From contig NW_025959298.1 of assembly GCF_023159225.1 (NCBI RefSeq), positions 1 through 64,000 of the forward strand: a DNA stretch of 64,000 nucleotides. The letters run 5' to 3'. Shown one piece after another: positions 25,977-40,458 of the stretch (positions within the stretch are counted from its first letter, which is position 1; each line of letters opens with the position of its first letter). Made by a program: the position numbers and the translations under genes. This stretch comes from Perognathus longimembris pacificus (Eukaryota > Chordata > Mammalia > Rodentia > Heteromyidae). The notes beneath the pieces are model-generated. The model was given only the letters and a program-made list of their open reading frames with translations. It made no database searches and was not told where the DNA came from.

Positions 25977-28390
25977 ACCCAGCAATGATATTCATAGGCA
26001 GCATCATCACTGTCATGCAGATCTCCAAGAGAAGAGGCAGCTTGGCATCAAGTACGGAGACCTTTGTGTAGCAGACAGCACAAGAGGGGAGCCTTCGCCA
26101 TATGATTGGTTTCCGGGAACTTCAAAAAACAAGTAACGTGTAAACACTTTGAACTCCCTCTGTCCAACCTCATACCTGACACACTCCTGCAACCGCACAT
26201 GAACAAAAAATTCCTCACAGGCGAGCCGACTCTCTCTCTCTCTCTTTCTCTCTCTTCCTCCCCGCCACCCCCACATGCTCACTATAACACACTGTGCCGG
26301 GTCCTCCTGGATCTACATCCACATACCTATTTGCACATATGCAGACTTAGGATTCGGAAGCACACTCTTGTACAGCATCAGGAACGCACGCATGTAGGCA
26401 AGCAGGGGCACACACACGCACACGTGAGCGCACCCAGTACACAGTGGCTTGGAAGGTGCTAAGGGTTTTTCGTGGACTGTGTCCTACTTGCTCAAGTCCA
26501 GGGTGTTGTTCTCGTGGTGGGCGTGGCTAAGGAGCCCAGCGCTGCTTACTGGACAGTCCATTGGCACTTGGGCCTCCCCCTGCTGTCCTCACCAGTCTCC
26601 CATTCCCTGAACCATGCAGCTTCGGAGACCTGGGTAGCAACAAACTCTTCGGGAAAGCAATCAAGGCAGAAATGTCAATGTAACAGGACCACATGATTAC
26701 GCCCCAGTAGTGCCCCAACCAAGGATGGCATTCGTTACCCCTCAGGTCTACACCCTAACGCCCAGCGCTGCGCGCAGAGAATGGGGCAGGCCTGTGCCCC
26801 AGAATCCCTTGCCTCTTCTCCCTTCTACTTGGTCCCAGGGTGGTGGGGCGCCCAACCTGGCCTTCCTAGCCACCACCTGCCATCTGCAGCTGAGTTCCTG
26901 AGGCTTGTCCCCTGCACACATACCTCCTTTGCTGATAACTCCCTCCGAGTTCTCTCTCCTAGCCCTCCTGTCCCTGCCTTGCTGCTCTGGACTGCTTTCA
27001 ACTCACACATGCCTCTGCGTCACTGCCTCTTTGCCTCTGCCTCTGCTTCCCAATTTCCCCCTCCTCCTCTTGAGGTTCACAGGCTGCACACCTCCCCATG
27101 CACCTCTTCACTTCTTCTGGGGAAATTACAACTGCCTCACCCTGGCCTAGCCCTTCTTATCTTCTCCAAATCTCCCTCTGCTCTCACCCTCTGCACACCT
27201 GGGATCTCTCAGTCCTCTAGTGAACACCAATCCCCATTTATCTAATCTGTTGTCTGCCTGCTCTGTGCCCAAGCCCCTCTGCTCCTTTTCTGTGCACAGG
27301 AGGTTTGTGACAAAGGTAAGAGGGAAGCGGCACTCCTTTCCTGCCTTCTGGTTTTATGACTGACATCCGATTGGTCTGGAAACGGCCTCTGCCCCCTTGG
27401 CCAAGACCACCTGAAGACCTTGCCTGGCTTGCTAGGCAGCAGCCCTGTGTTTTTCTGAGCAGGAAGGACTGCACATATGCGACCCACTATGCAGAAAAGC
27501 CTCCAGGGGGTGGCCGGATGTTTTGTTTCTCCATTCCTTGCCCACTTTGTTGATGTGTGCTTTCATTTGCATTCCAACAGGAACAGCCTTAAGGGAGGGG
27601 TAGTGAGGCTGCTTAGAGGTAGGCAGTTGGTGCTCACAGGCCAGCAGGGCCTCCTGGTGCCTCACTAACAGTGCATTTGCACCTGGGGTGCTGGGAAGCC
27701 TCTGGGCAGTGCCCATATGGTTTGGAGCTCTGTGACATGGCCAGGTACTAGGCGCCTCCTGCTGACTTGAGCCAGTGTTCCAACTGGAGTTGCCATAGCA
27801 AAAAGGGCACAGGGCCCCTTGGGGGTTTGCTGTAAGTTCTCACTAGTTCTCACAGGCCTTCGGGGATGCACAGGATGTGCAGAGCCGCACATCCCTCCCC
27901 TGACCATTCTGCTGGGAACGGCTTGGGCCAGGGTCCTAGGCAAATACACTTTCCACTTCCCCTCCTGCTCCATCTTCCCACATCCTGGTTGAACCCGTGT
28001 GACACAGCTCCCCACCGCCTCTGCCCTTGCCAGTCCTGGAAGTGGCTGGTGTATGGATCCGCCACCTCTCTCACAATCAACCTCATCTGTCTTGCTCAGA
28101 GCATAAGGGAGATACAAGGTTAGCAGGTCAGCGAATCTGGGCATCTCCTTTCTGCGCTAGTGTCTGCTTAACTCTTGTCTTCCCGCTTGCCTTGGCCTCT
28201 CTGGCCCAGATCCCTGCCTGCTACTTCCTGCTATTGAGCAGCCAAGGATTATACTGGCTAGAGGCAGGAGCTGGCAATCCTGGTGCCCGTGGCTCACAGC
28301 CATATGTTTTAGGCTCCTTCAGGAAGCTCTGCTAAGACACCAGGGAAAGGGATATCTGACCCTTCCCTGCCGTGACCAAGGCACACTAGC
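25977..28390. repeat. Macrosatellite copy 5
   Basis: 2414 bp. Marked by 'cactcctgcaacc', 'aagggtttttcg' and 'caaaggtaagagg'. The combination recurs only in copy 8. Confidence 0.95.
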
Positions 28391-30804
28391 ACCCAGCAAT
28401 GATATTCATAGGCAGCATCATCACTGTCATGCAGATCTCCAAGAGAAGAGGCAGCTTGGCATCAAGTACGGAGACCTTTGTGTAGCGGACAGCACAAGAG
28501 GGGAGCCTTCGCCATATGATTGGTTTCCGGGAACTTCAAAAAACAAGTAACGTGTAAACACTTTGAACTCCCTCTGTCCAACCTCATACCTGACACACTC
28601 ATGCAACCGCACATGAACAAAAAATTCCTCACAGGCGAGCCGACTCTCTCTCTCTCTCTTTCTCTCTCTTCCTCCCCGCCACCCCCACATGCTCACTATA
28701 ACACACTGTGCCGGGTCCTCCTGGATCTACATCCACATACCTATTTGCACATATGCAGACTTAGGATTCGGAAGCACACTCTTGTACAGCATCAGGAACG
28801 CACGCATGTAGGCAAGCAGGGGCACACACACGCACACGTGAGCGCACCCAGTACACAGTGGCTTGGAAGGTGCTAAGGGGTTTTCGTGGACTGTGTCCTA
28901 CTTGCTCAAGTCCAGGGTGTTGTTCTCGTGGTGGGCGTGGCTAAGGAGCCCAGCGCTGCTTACTGGACAGTCCATTGGCACTTGGGCCTCCCCCTGCTGT
29001 CCTCACCAGTCTCCCATTCCCTGAACCATGCAGCTTCGGAGACCTGGGTAGCAACAAACTCTTCGGGAAAGCAATCAAGGCAGAAATGTCAATGTAACAG
29101 GACCACATGATTACGCCCCAGTAGTGCCCCAACCAAGGATGGCATTCGTTACCCCTCAGGTCTACACCCTAACGCCCAGCGCAGCGCGCAGTGAATGGGG
29201 CAGGCCTGTGCCCCAGAATCCCTTGCCTCTTCTCCCTTCTACTTGGTCCCAGGGTGGTGGGGCGCCCAACCTGGCCTTCCTAGCCACCACCTGCCATCTG
29301 CAGCTGAGTTCCTGAGGCTTGTCCCCTGCGCACATACCTCCTTTGCTGATAACTCCCTCCGAGTTCTCTCTTCTAGCCCTCCTGTCCCTGCCTTGCTGCT
29401 CTGGACTGCTTTCAACTCACACATGCCTCTGCGTCACTGCCTCTTTGCCTCTGCCTCTGCTTCCCAATTTCCCCCTCCTCCTCTTGAGGTTCACATGCTG
29501 CACACCTCCCCATGCACCTCTTCACTTCTTCTGGGGAAATTACAACTGCCTCACCCTGGCCTAGCCCTTCTTATCTTCTCCAAATCTCCCTCTGCTCTCA
29601 CCCTCTGCACACCTGGGATCTCTCAGTCCTCTAGTGAACACCAATCCCCATTTATCTAATCTGTTGTCTGCCTGCTCTGTGCCCAAGCCCCTCTGCTCCT
29701 TTTCTGTGCACAGGAGGTTTGTGACAAAGGTAGGAGGGAAGCGGCACTCCTTTCCTGCCTTCTGGTTTTATGACTGACATCCGATTGGTCTGGAAACGGC
29801 CTCTGCCCCCTTGGCCAAGACCACCTGAAGACCTTGCCTGGCTTGCTAGGCAGCAGCCCTGTGTTTTTCTGAGCAGGAAGGACTGCACATATGCGACCCA
29901 CTATGCAGAAAAGCCTCCAGGGGGTGGCCGGATGTTTTGTTTCTCCATTCCTTGCCCACTTTGTTGATGTGTGCTTTCATTTGCATTCCAACAGGAACAG
30001 CCTTAAGGGAGGGGTAGTGAGGCTGCTTAGAGGTAGGCAGTTGGTGCTCACAGGCCAGCAGGGCCTCCTGGTGCCTCACTAACAGTGCATTTGCACCTGG
30101 GGTGCTGGGAAGCCTCTGGGCAGTGCCCATATTGTTTAGAGCTCTGTGACATGGCCAGGTACTAGGCGCCTCCTGCTGACTTGAGCCAGTGTTCCAACTG
30201 GAGTTGCCATAGCAAAAAGGGCACAGGGCCCCTTGGGGGTTTGCTGTAAGTTCTCACTAGTTCTCACAGGCCTTCGGGGATGCACAGGATGTGTAGAGCC
30301 GCACATCCCTCCCCTGACCATTCTGCTGGGAACGGCTTGGGCCAGGGTCCTAGGCAAATACACTTTCCACCTCCCCTCCTGCTCCATCTTCCCACATCCT
30401 GGTTGAACCCGTGTGACACAGCTCCCCACCGCCTCTGCCCTTGCCAGTCCTGGAAGTGGCTGGTGTATGGATCCGCCACCTCTCTCACAATCAACCTCAT
30501 CTGTCTTGCTCAGAGCATAAGGGAGATACAAGGTTAGCAGGTCAGCGAATCTGGGCATCTCCTTTCTGCGCTAGTGTCTGCTTAACTCTTGTCTTCCCGC
30601 TTGCCTTGGCCTCTCTGGCCCAGATCCCTGCCTGCTACTTCCTGCTATTGAGCAGCCAAGGATTATACTGGCTAGAGGCAGGAGCTGGCAATCCTGGTGC
30701 CCGTGGCTCACAGCCATATGTTTTAGGCTCCTTCAGGAAGCTCTGCTAAGACACCAGGGAAAGGGATATCTGACCCTTCCCTGCCGTGACCAAGGCACAC
30801 TAGC
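28391..30804. repeat. Macrosatellite copy 6
   Basis: 2414 bp. Marked by 'cgcagcgcgcagtgaatgg', 'ccctgcgcacat' and 'catattgtttaga'. The combination recurs only in copy 9. Confidence 0.95.
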
Positions 30805-33218
30805 ACCCAGCAATGATATTCATAGGCAGCATCATCACTGTCATGCAGATCTCCAAGAGCAGAGGCAGCTTGGCATCAAGTACGGAGACCTTTGTGTAGC
30901 GGACAGCACAAGAGGGGAGCCTTCGCCATATGATTGGTTTCCGGGAACTTCAAAAAACAAGTAACGTGTAAACACTTTGAACTCCCTCTGTCCAACCTCA
31001 TACCTGACACACTCATGCAACCGCACATGAACAAAAAATTCCTCACAGGCGAGCCGACTCTCTCTCTCTCTCTTTCTCTCTCTTCCTCCCCGCCACCCCC
31101 ACATGCTCACTATAACACACTGTGCCGGGTCCTCCTGGATCTACATCCACAAACCTATTTGCACATATGCAGACTTAGGATTCGGAAGCACACTCTTGTA
31201 CAGCATCAGGAACACACGCATGTAGGCAAGCAGGGGCACACACACGCACACGTGAGCGCACCCAGTACACAGTGGCTTGGAAGGTGCTAAGGGGTTTTCG
31301 TGGACTGTGTCCTACTTGCTCAAGTCCAGGGTGTTGTTCTCGTGGTGCGCGTGGCTAAGGAGCCCAGCGCTGCTTACTGGACAGTCCATTGGCACTTGGG
31401 CCTCCCCCTGCTGTCCTCACCAGTCTCCCATTCCCTGAACCATGCAGCTTCGGAGACCTGGGTAGCAACAAACTCTTCGGGAAAGCAATCAAGGCAGAAA
31501 TGTCAATGTAACAGGACCACATGATTACGCCCCAGTAGTGCCCCAACCAAGGATGGCATTCGTTACCCCTCAGGTCTACACCCTAACGCCCAGCGCTGCG
31601 CGCAGAGAATGGGGCAGGCCTGTGCCCCAGAATCCCTTGCCTCTTCTCCCTTCTACTTGGTCCCAGGGTGGTGGGGCGCCCAACCTGGCCTTCCTAGCCA
31701 CCACCTGCCATCTGCAGCTGAGTTCCTGAGGCTTGTCCCCTGCACACATACCTCCTTTGCTGATAACTCCCTCCGAGTTCTCTCTCCTAGCCCTCCTGTC
31801 CCTGCCTTGCTGCTCTGGACTGCTTTCAACTCACACATGCCTCTGCGTCACTGCCTCTTTGCCTCTGCCTCTGCTTCCCAATTTCCCCCTCCTCCTCTTG
31901 AGGTTCACAGGCTGCACACCTCCCCATGCACCTCTTCACTTCTTCTGGGGAAATTACAACTGCCTCACCCTGGCCTAGCCCTTCTTATCTTCTCCAAATC
32001 TCCCTCTGCTCTCACCCTCTGCACACCTGGGATCTCTCAGTCCTCTAGTGAACACCAATCCCCATTTATCTAATCTGTTGTCTGCCTGCTCTGTGCCCAA
32101 GCCCCTCTGCTCCTTTTCTGTGCACAGGAGGTTTGTGACAAAGGTAGGAGGGAAGCGGCACTCCTTTCCTGCCTTCTGGTTTTATGACTGACATCCGATT
32201 GGTCTGGAAACGGCCTCTGCCCCCTTGGCCAAGACCACCTGAAGACCTTGCCTGGCTTGCTAGGCAGCAGCCCTGTGTTTTTCTGAGCAGGAAGGACTGC
32301 ACATATGCGACCCACTATGCAGAAAAGCCTCCAGGGGGTGGCCGGATGTTTTGTTTCTCCATTCCTTGCCCACTTTGTTGATGTGTGCTTTCATTTGCAT
32401 TCCAACAGGAACAGCCTTAAGGGAGGGGTAGTGAGGCTGCTTAGAGGTAGGCAGTTGGTGCTCACAGGCCAGCAGGGCCTCCTGGTGCTTCACTAACAGT
32501 GCATTTGCACCTGGGGTGCTGGGAAGCCTCTGGGCAGTGCCCATATGGTTTGGAGCTCTGTGACATGGCCAGGTACTAGGCGCCTCCTGCTGACTTGAGC
32601 CAGTGTTCCAACTGGAGTTGTCATAGCACAAAGGGCACAGGGCCCCTTGGGGGTTTGCTGTAAGTTCTCACTAGTTCTCACAGGCCTTCCGGGATGCACA
32701 GGATGTGTAGAGCCGCACATCCCTCCCCTGACCATTCTGCTGGGAACGGCTTGGGCCAGGGTCCTAGGCAAATACACTTTCCACCTCCCCTCCTGCTCCA
32801 TCTTCCCACATCCTGGTTGAACCCGTGTGACACAGCTCCCCACCGCCTCTGCCCTTGCCAGTCCTGGAAGTGGCTGGTGTATGGATCCGCCACCTCTCTC
32901 ACAATCAACCTCACCTCTCTTGCTCAGAGCATAAGGGAGATACAAGGTTAGTAGGTCAGCGAATCTGGGCATCTCCTTTCTGCGCTAGTGTCTGCTTAAC
33001 TCTTGTCTTCCCGCTTGCCTTGGCCTCTCTGGCCCAGATCCCTGCCTGCTACTTCCTGCTATTGAGCAGCCAAGGATTATACTGGCTAGAGGCAGGAGCT
33101 GGCAATCCTGGTGCCCGTGGCTCACAGCCATATGTTTTAGGCTCCTTCAGGAAGCTCTGCTAAGACACCAGGGAAAGGGATATCTGACCCTTCCCTGCCG
33201 TGACCAAGGCACACTAGC
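30805..33218. repeat. Macrosatellite copy 7 (duplicate of copy 4)
   Basis: 2414 bp, exactly 7242 bp downstream of copy 4; all private variants of copy 4 are present and no difference was found. Confidence 0.95.
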
Positions 33219-35632
33219 ACCCAGCAATGATATTCATAGGCAGCATCATCACTGTCATGCAGATCTCCAAGAGAAGAGGCAGCTTGGCATCAAGTACGGA
33301 GACCTTTGTGTAGCAGACAGCACAAGAGGGGAGCCTTCGCCATATGATTGGTTTCCGGGAACTTCAAAAAACAAGTAACGTGTAAACACTTTGAACTCCC
33401 TCTGTCCAACCTCATACCTGACACACTCCTGCAACCGCACATGAACAAAAAATTCCTCACAGGCGAGCCGACTCTCTCTCTCTCTCTTTCTCTCTCTTCC
33501 TCCCCGCCACCCCCACATGCTCACTATAACACACTGTGCCGGGTCCTCCTGGATCTACATCCACATACCTATTTGCACATATGCAGACTTAGGATTCGGA
33601 AGCACACTCTTGTACAGCATCAGGAACGCACGCATGTAGGCAAGCAGGGGCACACACACGCACACGTGAGCGCACCCAGTACACAGTGGCTTGGAAGGTG
33701 CTAAGGGTTTTTCGTGGACTGTGTCCTACTTGCTCAAGTCCAGGGTGTTGTTCTCGTGGTGGGCGTGGCTAAGGAGCCCAGCGCTGCTTACTGGACAGTC
33801 CATTGGCACTTGGGCCTCCCCCTGCTGTCCTCACCAGTCTCCCATTCCCTGAACCATGCAGCTTCGGAGACCTGGGTAGCAACAAACTCTTCGGGAAAGC
33901 AATCAAGGCAGAAATGTCAATGTAACAGGACCACATGATTACGCCCCAGTAGTGCCCCAACCAAGGATGGCATTCGTTACCCCTCAGGTCTACACCCTAA
34001 CGCCCAGCGCTGCGCGCAGAGAATGGGGCAGGCCTGTGCCCCAGAATCCCTTGCCTCTTCTCCCTTCTACTTGGTCCCAGGGTGGTGGGGCGCCCAACCT
34101 GGCCTTCCTAGCCACCACCTGCCATCTGCAGCTGAGTTCCTGAGGCTTGTCCCCTGCACACATACCTCCTTTGCTGATAACTCCCTCCGAGTTCTCTCTC
34201 CTAGCCCTCCTGTCCCTGCCTTGCTGCTCTGGACTGCTTTCAACTCACACATGCCTCTGCGTCACTGCCTCTTTGCCTCTGCCTCTGCTTCCCAATTTCC
34301 CCCTCCTCCTCTTGAGGTTCACAGGCTGCACACCTCCCCATGCACCTCTTCACTTCTTCTGGGGAAATTACAACTGCCTCACCCTGGCCTAGCCCTTCTT
34401 ATCTTCTCCAAATCTCCCTCTGCTCTCACCCTCTGCACACCTGGGATCTCTCAGTCCTCTAGTGAACACCAATCCCCATTTATCTAATCTGTTGTCTGCC
34501 TGCTCTGTGCCCAAGCCCCTCTGCTCCTTTTCTGTGCACAGGAGGTTTGTGACAAAGGTAAGAGGGAAGCGGCACTCCTTTCCTGCCTTCTGGTTTTATG
34601 ACTGACATCCGATTGGTCTGGAAACGGCCTCTGCCCCCTTGGCCAAGACCACCTGAAGACCTTGCCTGGCTTGCTAGGCAGCAGCCCTGTGTTTTTCTGA
34701 GCAGGAAGGACTGCACATATGCGACCCACTATGCAGAAAAGCCTCCAGGGGGTGGCCGGATGTTTTGTTTCTCCATTCCTTGCCCACTTTGTTGATGTGT
34801 GCTTTCATTTGCATTCCAACAGGAACAGCCTTAAGGGAGGGGTAGTGAGGCTGCTTAGAGGTAGGCAGTTGGTGCTCACAGGCCAGCAGGGCCTCCTGGT
34901 GCCTCACTAACAGTGCATTTGCACCTGGGGTGCTGGGAAGCCTCTGGGCAGTGCCCATATGGTTTGGAGCTCTGTGACATGGCCAGGTACTAGGCGCCTC
35001 CTGCTGACTTGAGCCAGTGTTCCAACTGGAGTTGCCATAGCAAAAAGGGCACAGGGCCCCTTGGGGGTTTGCTGTAAGTTCTCACTAGTTCTCACAGGCC
35101 TTCGGGGATGCACAGGATGTGCAGAGCCGCACATCCCTCCCCTGACCATTCTGCTGGGAACGGCTTGGGCCAGGGTCCTAGGCAAATACACTTTCCACTT
35201 CCCCTCCTGCTCCATCTTCCCACATCCTGGTTGAACCCGTGTGACACAGCTCCCCACCGCCTCTGCCCTTGCCAGTCCTGGAAGTGGCTGGTGTATGGAT
35301 CCGCCACCTCTCTCACAATCAACCTCATCTGTCTTGCTCAGAGCATAAGGGAGATACAAGGTTAGCAGGTCAGCGAATCTGGGCATCTCCTTTCTGCGCT
35401 AGTGTCTGCTTAACTCTTGTCTTCCCGCTTGCCTTGGCCTCTCTGGCCCAGATCCCTGCCTGCTACTTCCTGCTATTGAGCAGCCAAGGATTATACTGGC
35501 TAGAGGCAGGAGCTGGCAATCCTGGTGCCCGTGGCTCACAGCCATATGTTTTAGGCTCCTTCAGGAAGCTCTGCTAAGACACCAGGGAAAGGGATATCTG
35601 ACCCTTCCCTGCCGTGACCAAGGCACACTAGC
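33219..35632. repeat. Macrosatellite copy 8 (duplicate of copy 5)
   Basis: 2414 bp, exactly 7242 bp downstream of copy 5, with the same private variants. Confidence 0.95.
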
Positions 35633-38046
35633 ACCCAGCAATGATATTCATAGGCAGCATCATCACTGTCATGCAGATCTCCAAGAGAAGAGGCAGCTTG
35701 GCATCAAGTACGGAGACCTTTGTGTAGCGGACAGCACAAGAGGGGAGCCTTCGCCATATGATTGGTTTCCGGGAACTTCAAAAAACAAGTAACGTGTAAA
35801 CACTTTGAACTCCCTCTGTCCAACCTCATACCTGACACACTCATGCAACCGCACATGAACAAAAAATTCCTCACAGGCGAGCCGACTCTCTCTCTCTCTC
35901 TTTCTCTCTCTTCCTCCCCGCCACCCCCACATGCTCACTATAACACACTGTGCCGGGTCCTCCTGGATCTACATCCACATACCTATTTGCACATATGCAG
36001 ACTTAGGATTCGGAAGCACACTCTTGTACAGCATCAGGAACGCACGCATGTAGGCAAGCAGGGGCACACACACGCACACGTGAGCGCACCCAGTACACAG
36101 TGGCTTGGAAGGTGCTAAGGGGTTTTCGTGGACTGTGTCCTACTTGCTCAAGTCCAGGGTGTTGTTCTCGTGGTGGGCGTGGCTAAGGAGCCCAGCGCTG
36201 CTTACTGGACAGTCCATTGGCACTTGGGCCTCCCCCTGCTGTCCTCACCAGTCTCCCATTCCCTGAACCATGCAGCTTCGGAGACCTGGGTAGCAACAAA
36301 CTCTTCGGGAAAGCAATCAAGGCAGAAATGTCAATGTAACAGGACCACATGATTACGCCCCAGTAGTGCCCCAACCAAGGATGGCATTCGTTACCCCTCA
36401 GGTCTACACCCTAACGCCCAGCGCAGCGCGCAGTGAATGGGGCAGGCCTGTGCCCCAGAATCCCTTGCCTCTTCTCCCTTCTACTTGGTCCCAGGGTGGT
36501 GGGGCGCCCAACCTGGCCTTCCTAGCCACCACCTGCCATCTGCAGCTGAGTTCCTGAGGCTTGTCCCCTGCGCACATACCTCCTTTGCTGATAACTCCCT
36601 CCGAGTTCTCTCTTCTAGCCCTCCTGTCCCTGCCTTGCTGCTCTGGACTGCTTTCAACTCACACATGCCTCTGCGTCACTGCCTCTTTGCCTCTGCCTCT
36701 GCTTCCCAATTTCCCCCTCCTCCTCTTGAGGTTCACATGCTGCACACCTCCCCATGCACCTCTTCACTTCTTCTGGGGAAATTACAACTGCCTCACCCTG
36801 GCCTAGCCCTTCTTATCTTCTCCAAATCTCCCTCTGCTCTCACCCTCTGCACACCTGGGATCTCTCAGTCCTCTAGTGAACACCAATCCCCATTTATCTA
36901 ATCTGTTGTCTGCCTGCTCTGTGCCCAAGCCCCTCTGCTCCTTTTCTGTGCACAGGAGGTTTGTGACAAAGGTAGGAGGGAAGCGGCACTCCTTTCCTGC
37001 CTTCTGGTTTTATGACTGACATCCGATTGGTCTGGAAACGGCCTCTGCCCCCTTGGCCAAGACCACCTGAAGACCTTGCCTGGCTTGCTAGGCAGCAGCC
37101 CTGTGTTTTTCTGAGCAGGAAGGACTGCACATATGCGACCCACTATGCAGAAAAGCCTCCAGGGGGTGGCCGGATGTTTTGTTTCTCCATTCCTTGCCCA
37201 CTTTGTTGATGTGTGCTTTCATTTGCATTCCAACAGGAACAGCCTTAAGGGAGGGGTAGTGAGGCTGCTTAGAGGTAGGCAGTTGGTGCTCACAGGCCAG
37301 CAGGGCCTCCTGGTGCCTCACTAACAGTGCATTTGCACCTGGGGTGCTGGGAAGCCTCTGGGCAGTGCCCATATTGTTTAGAGCTCTGTGACATGGCCAG
37401 GTACTAGGCGCCTCCTGCTGACTTGAGCCAGTGTTCCAACTGGAGTTGCCATAGCAAAAAGGGCACAGGGCCCCTTGGGGGTTTGCTGTAAGTTCTCACT
37501 AGTTCTCACAGGCCTTCGGGGATGCACAGGATGTGTAGAGCCGCACATCCCTCCCCTGACCATTCTGCTGGGAACGGCTTGGGCCAGGGTCCTAGGCAAA
37601 TACACTTTCCACCTCCCCTCCTGCTCCATCTTCCCACATCCTGGTTGAACCCGTGTGACACAGCTCCCCACCGCCTCTGCCCTTGCCAGTCCTGGAAGTG
37701 GCTGGTGTATGGATCCGCCACCTCTCTCACAATCAACCTCATCTGTCTTGCTCAGAGCATAAGGGAGATACAAGGTTAGCAGGTCAGCGAATCTGGGCAT
37801 CTCCTTTCTGCGCTAGTGTCTGCTTAACTCTTGTCTTCCCGCTTGCCTTGGCCTCTCTGGCCCAGATCCCTGCCTGCTACTTCCTGCTATTGAGCAGCCA
37901 AGGATTATACTGGCTAGAGGCAGGAGCTGGCAATCCTGGTGCCCGTGGCTCACAGCCATATGTTTTAGGCTCCTTCAGGAAGCTCTGCTAAGACACCAGG
38001 GAAAGGGATATCTGACCCTTCCCTGCCATGACCAAGGCACACTAGC
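35633..38046. repeat. Macrosatellite copy 9 (duplicate of copy 6)
   Basis: 2414 bp. Matches copy 6 through 38027; the first difference is at 38028 ('gccatg' against 'gccgtg' in copy 6), which marks the end of the duplicated block. Confidence 0.95.
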
Positions 38047-40458
38047 ACCCAGCAATGATATTCATAGACAGCATCATCACTGTCATGCAGATCTCCAAGA
38101 GCAGAGGCAGCTTGGCATCAAGTACGGAGACCTTTGTGTAGCAGACCGCACAAGCGGGGAGCCTTCGCCATATGATTGGTTTCCGGGAACTTCAAAAAAC
38201 AAGTAACGTGTAAACACTTTGAACTCCCTCTGTCCAACCTCATACCTGACACACTCATGCAACCGCACATGAACAAAAATTCCTCACAGGCGAGCCGACT
38301 CTCTCTCTCTCTCTTTCTCTCTCTTCCTCCCCGCCACCCCCACATGCTCACTATAACACACTGTGCCGGGTCCTCCTGGATCTACATCCACATACCTATT
38401 TGCACATATGCAGACTTAGGCTTAGGAAGCACACTCTTGTACAGCATCAGGAACACACGCATGTAGGCAAGCAGGGGCACACACACGCACACGTGAGCTC
38501 ACCCAGTACACAGTGGCTTGGAAGGTGCTAAGGGGTTTTCGAGGACTGTGTCCTACTTGCTCAAGTCCAGGGTATTGTTCTTGTGTTGGGCGTGGCTAAG
38601 GAGCCCAGCGCTGCTTTCTGGACAGTCCATTGGCACTTGGGCCTCCCCTTGCTGTCCTCACCAGTCTCCCATTCCCTGAACGATGCAGCTTCGGAGACCT
38701 GGGTAGCAACAAACTCTTCGGGAAAGCAATGAAGGCAGAAATGTCAATGTAACAGGACCACATGATTACGCCCCAGTAGTGCCCCAACCAAGGATGGCAT
38801 TCGTTACCCCTCAGGTCTACACCCTAAAGCCCAGTGCTGCTCGCAGAGAATGGGGCAGGCCTGTGCCCCAGAATCCCTTGCCTCTTCTCCCTTCTACTTG
38901 GTCCCAGGGTGGTGGGGCGCCCAACCTGGCCTTCCTAGCCACCACCTGCCATCTGCAGCTGAGTTCCTGAGGCTTGTCCCCTGCACACATACCTCCTTTG
39001 CTGATAACTCCCTCCGAGTTCTCTCTCCTAGCCCTCCTGTCCCTGCCTTGCTGCTCTGGACTGCTTTCAACTCACACATGCCTCTGCGTCACTGCCTCTT
39101 TGCCTCTGCCTCTGCTTCCCAATTTCCCCCTCCTCCTCTTGAGGTTCACAGGCTGCACACCTCCCCATGCACCTCTTCACTTCTTCTGGGGAAATTACAA
39201 CTGCCTCACCCTGGCCTAGCCCTTCTTATCTTCTCCAAATCTCCCTCTGCTCTCACCCTCTGCACACCTGGGATCTCTCAGTCCTCTGGTGAACACCAAT
39301 CCCCATTTATCTAATCTGTTGTCTGCCTGCTCTGTGCCCATCCCCTCTGCTCCTTTTCTGTGCACAGGAGGTTTGTGACAAAGGTAGGAGGGAAGCGGCA
39401 CTCCTTTCCTGCCTTCTGGTTTTATGACTGACATCCGATTGGTCTGGAAACGGCCTCTGCCCCCTTGGCCAAGACCACCTGAAGACCTTGCCTGGCTTGC
39501 TAGGCAGCAGCCCTGTGTTTTTCTGAGCAGGAAGGACTGCACATATGCGACCCACTATGCAGAAAAGCCTCCAGGGGGTGGCCGGATGTTTTGTTTCTCC
39601 ATTCCTTGCCCACTTTGTTGATGTGTGCTTTCATTTGCATTCCAACAGGAACAGCCTTAAGGGAGGGGTAGTGAGGCTGCTTAGAGGTAGGCAGTTGGTG
39701 CTCACAGGCCAGCAGGGCCTCCTGGTGCCTCACTAACAGTGCATTTGCACCTGGGGTGCTGGGAAGCCTCTGGGCAGTGCCCATATGGTTTGGAGCTCTG
39801 TGACATGGCCAGGTACTAGGCGCCTCCTGCTGACTTGAGCCAGTGTTCCAACTGGAGTTGCCATAGCACAAAGGGCACAGGGCCCCTTGGGGGTTTGCTG
39901 TAAGTTCTCACTAGTTCTCACAGGCCTTCAGGGATGCACAGGATGTGCAGAGCCGCACATCCCTCCCCTGACCATTCTGCTGGGAACGGCTTGGGCCAGG
40001 GTCCTAGGCAAATACACTTTCCACCTCCCCTCCCGCTCCATCTTCCCACATCCTGGTTGAACCCGTGTGACACAGCTCCCCACCGCCTCTGCCCTTGCCA
40101 GTCCTGGAAGTGGCTGGTGTATGGATCCGCCACCTCTACCACAATCAACCTCATCTCTCTTGCTGAGAGCATAGCGGAGATACAAGATTAGCAGGTCAGC
40201 GAATCTGGGCATCTCCTTTCTGCGCTAGTGTCTGCTTAACTCTTGTCTTCCCGCTTGCCTTGGCCTCTCTGGCCCAGATCCCTGCCTGCTACTTCCTGCT
40301 ATTGAGCAGCCAAGGATTATATTGGCTAGAGGCAGGAGCTGGCAATCCTGGTGCCCGTGGCTCACAGCCATATGTTTTAGGCTCCTTCAGGAAGCTCTGC
40401 TAAGACACCAGGGAAAGGGATATCTGACCCTTCCCTGCCGTGACCAAGGCACACTAGC
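38047..40458. repeat. Macrosatellite copy 10
   Basis: 2412 bp. Starts with 'ttcatagacagc' and has 'gcccatcccctc' where others have 'gcccaagcccctc'. From here on the units carry 'aggcttagg' instead of 'aggattcgg', the mark of the right-hand subfamily (copies 10-13, also copy 2). Confidence 0.95.

Larger units (their letters stand above)
23563..30785. repeat. Three-unit higher-order block, copy A
   Basis: Copies 4-5-6 as one block. It equals the block starting 7242 bp downstream. The identity begins at 23563, since 23562 reads A where 30804 reads C. Confidence 0.92.
30805..38027. repeat. Three-unit higher-order block, copy B
   Basis: Copies 7-8-9. Every frame translated from this block equals its counterpart in block A, and every line compared base by base was identical. 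The offset is exactly three units (3 x 2414). Confidence 0.92.
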
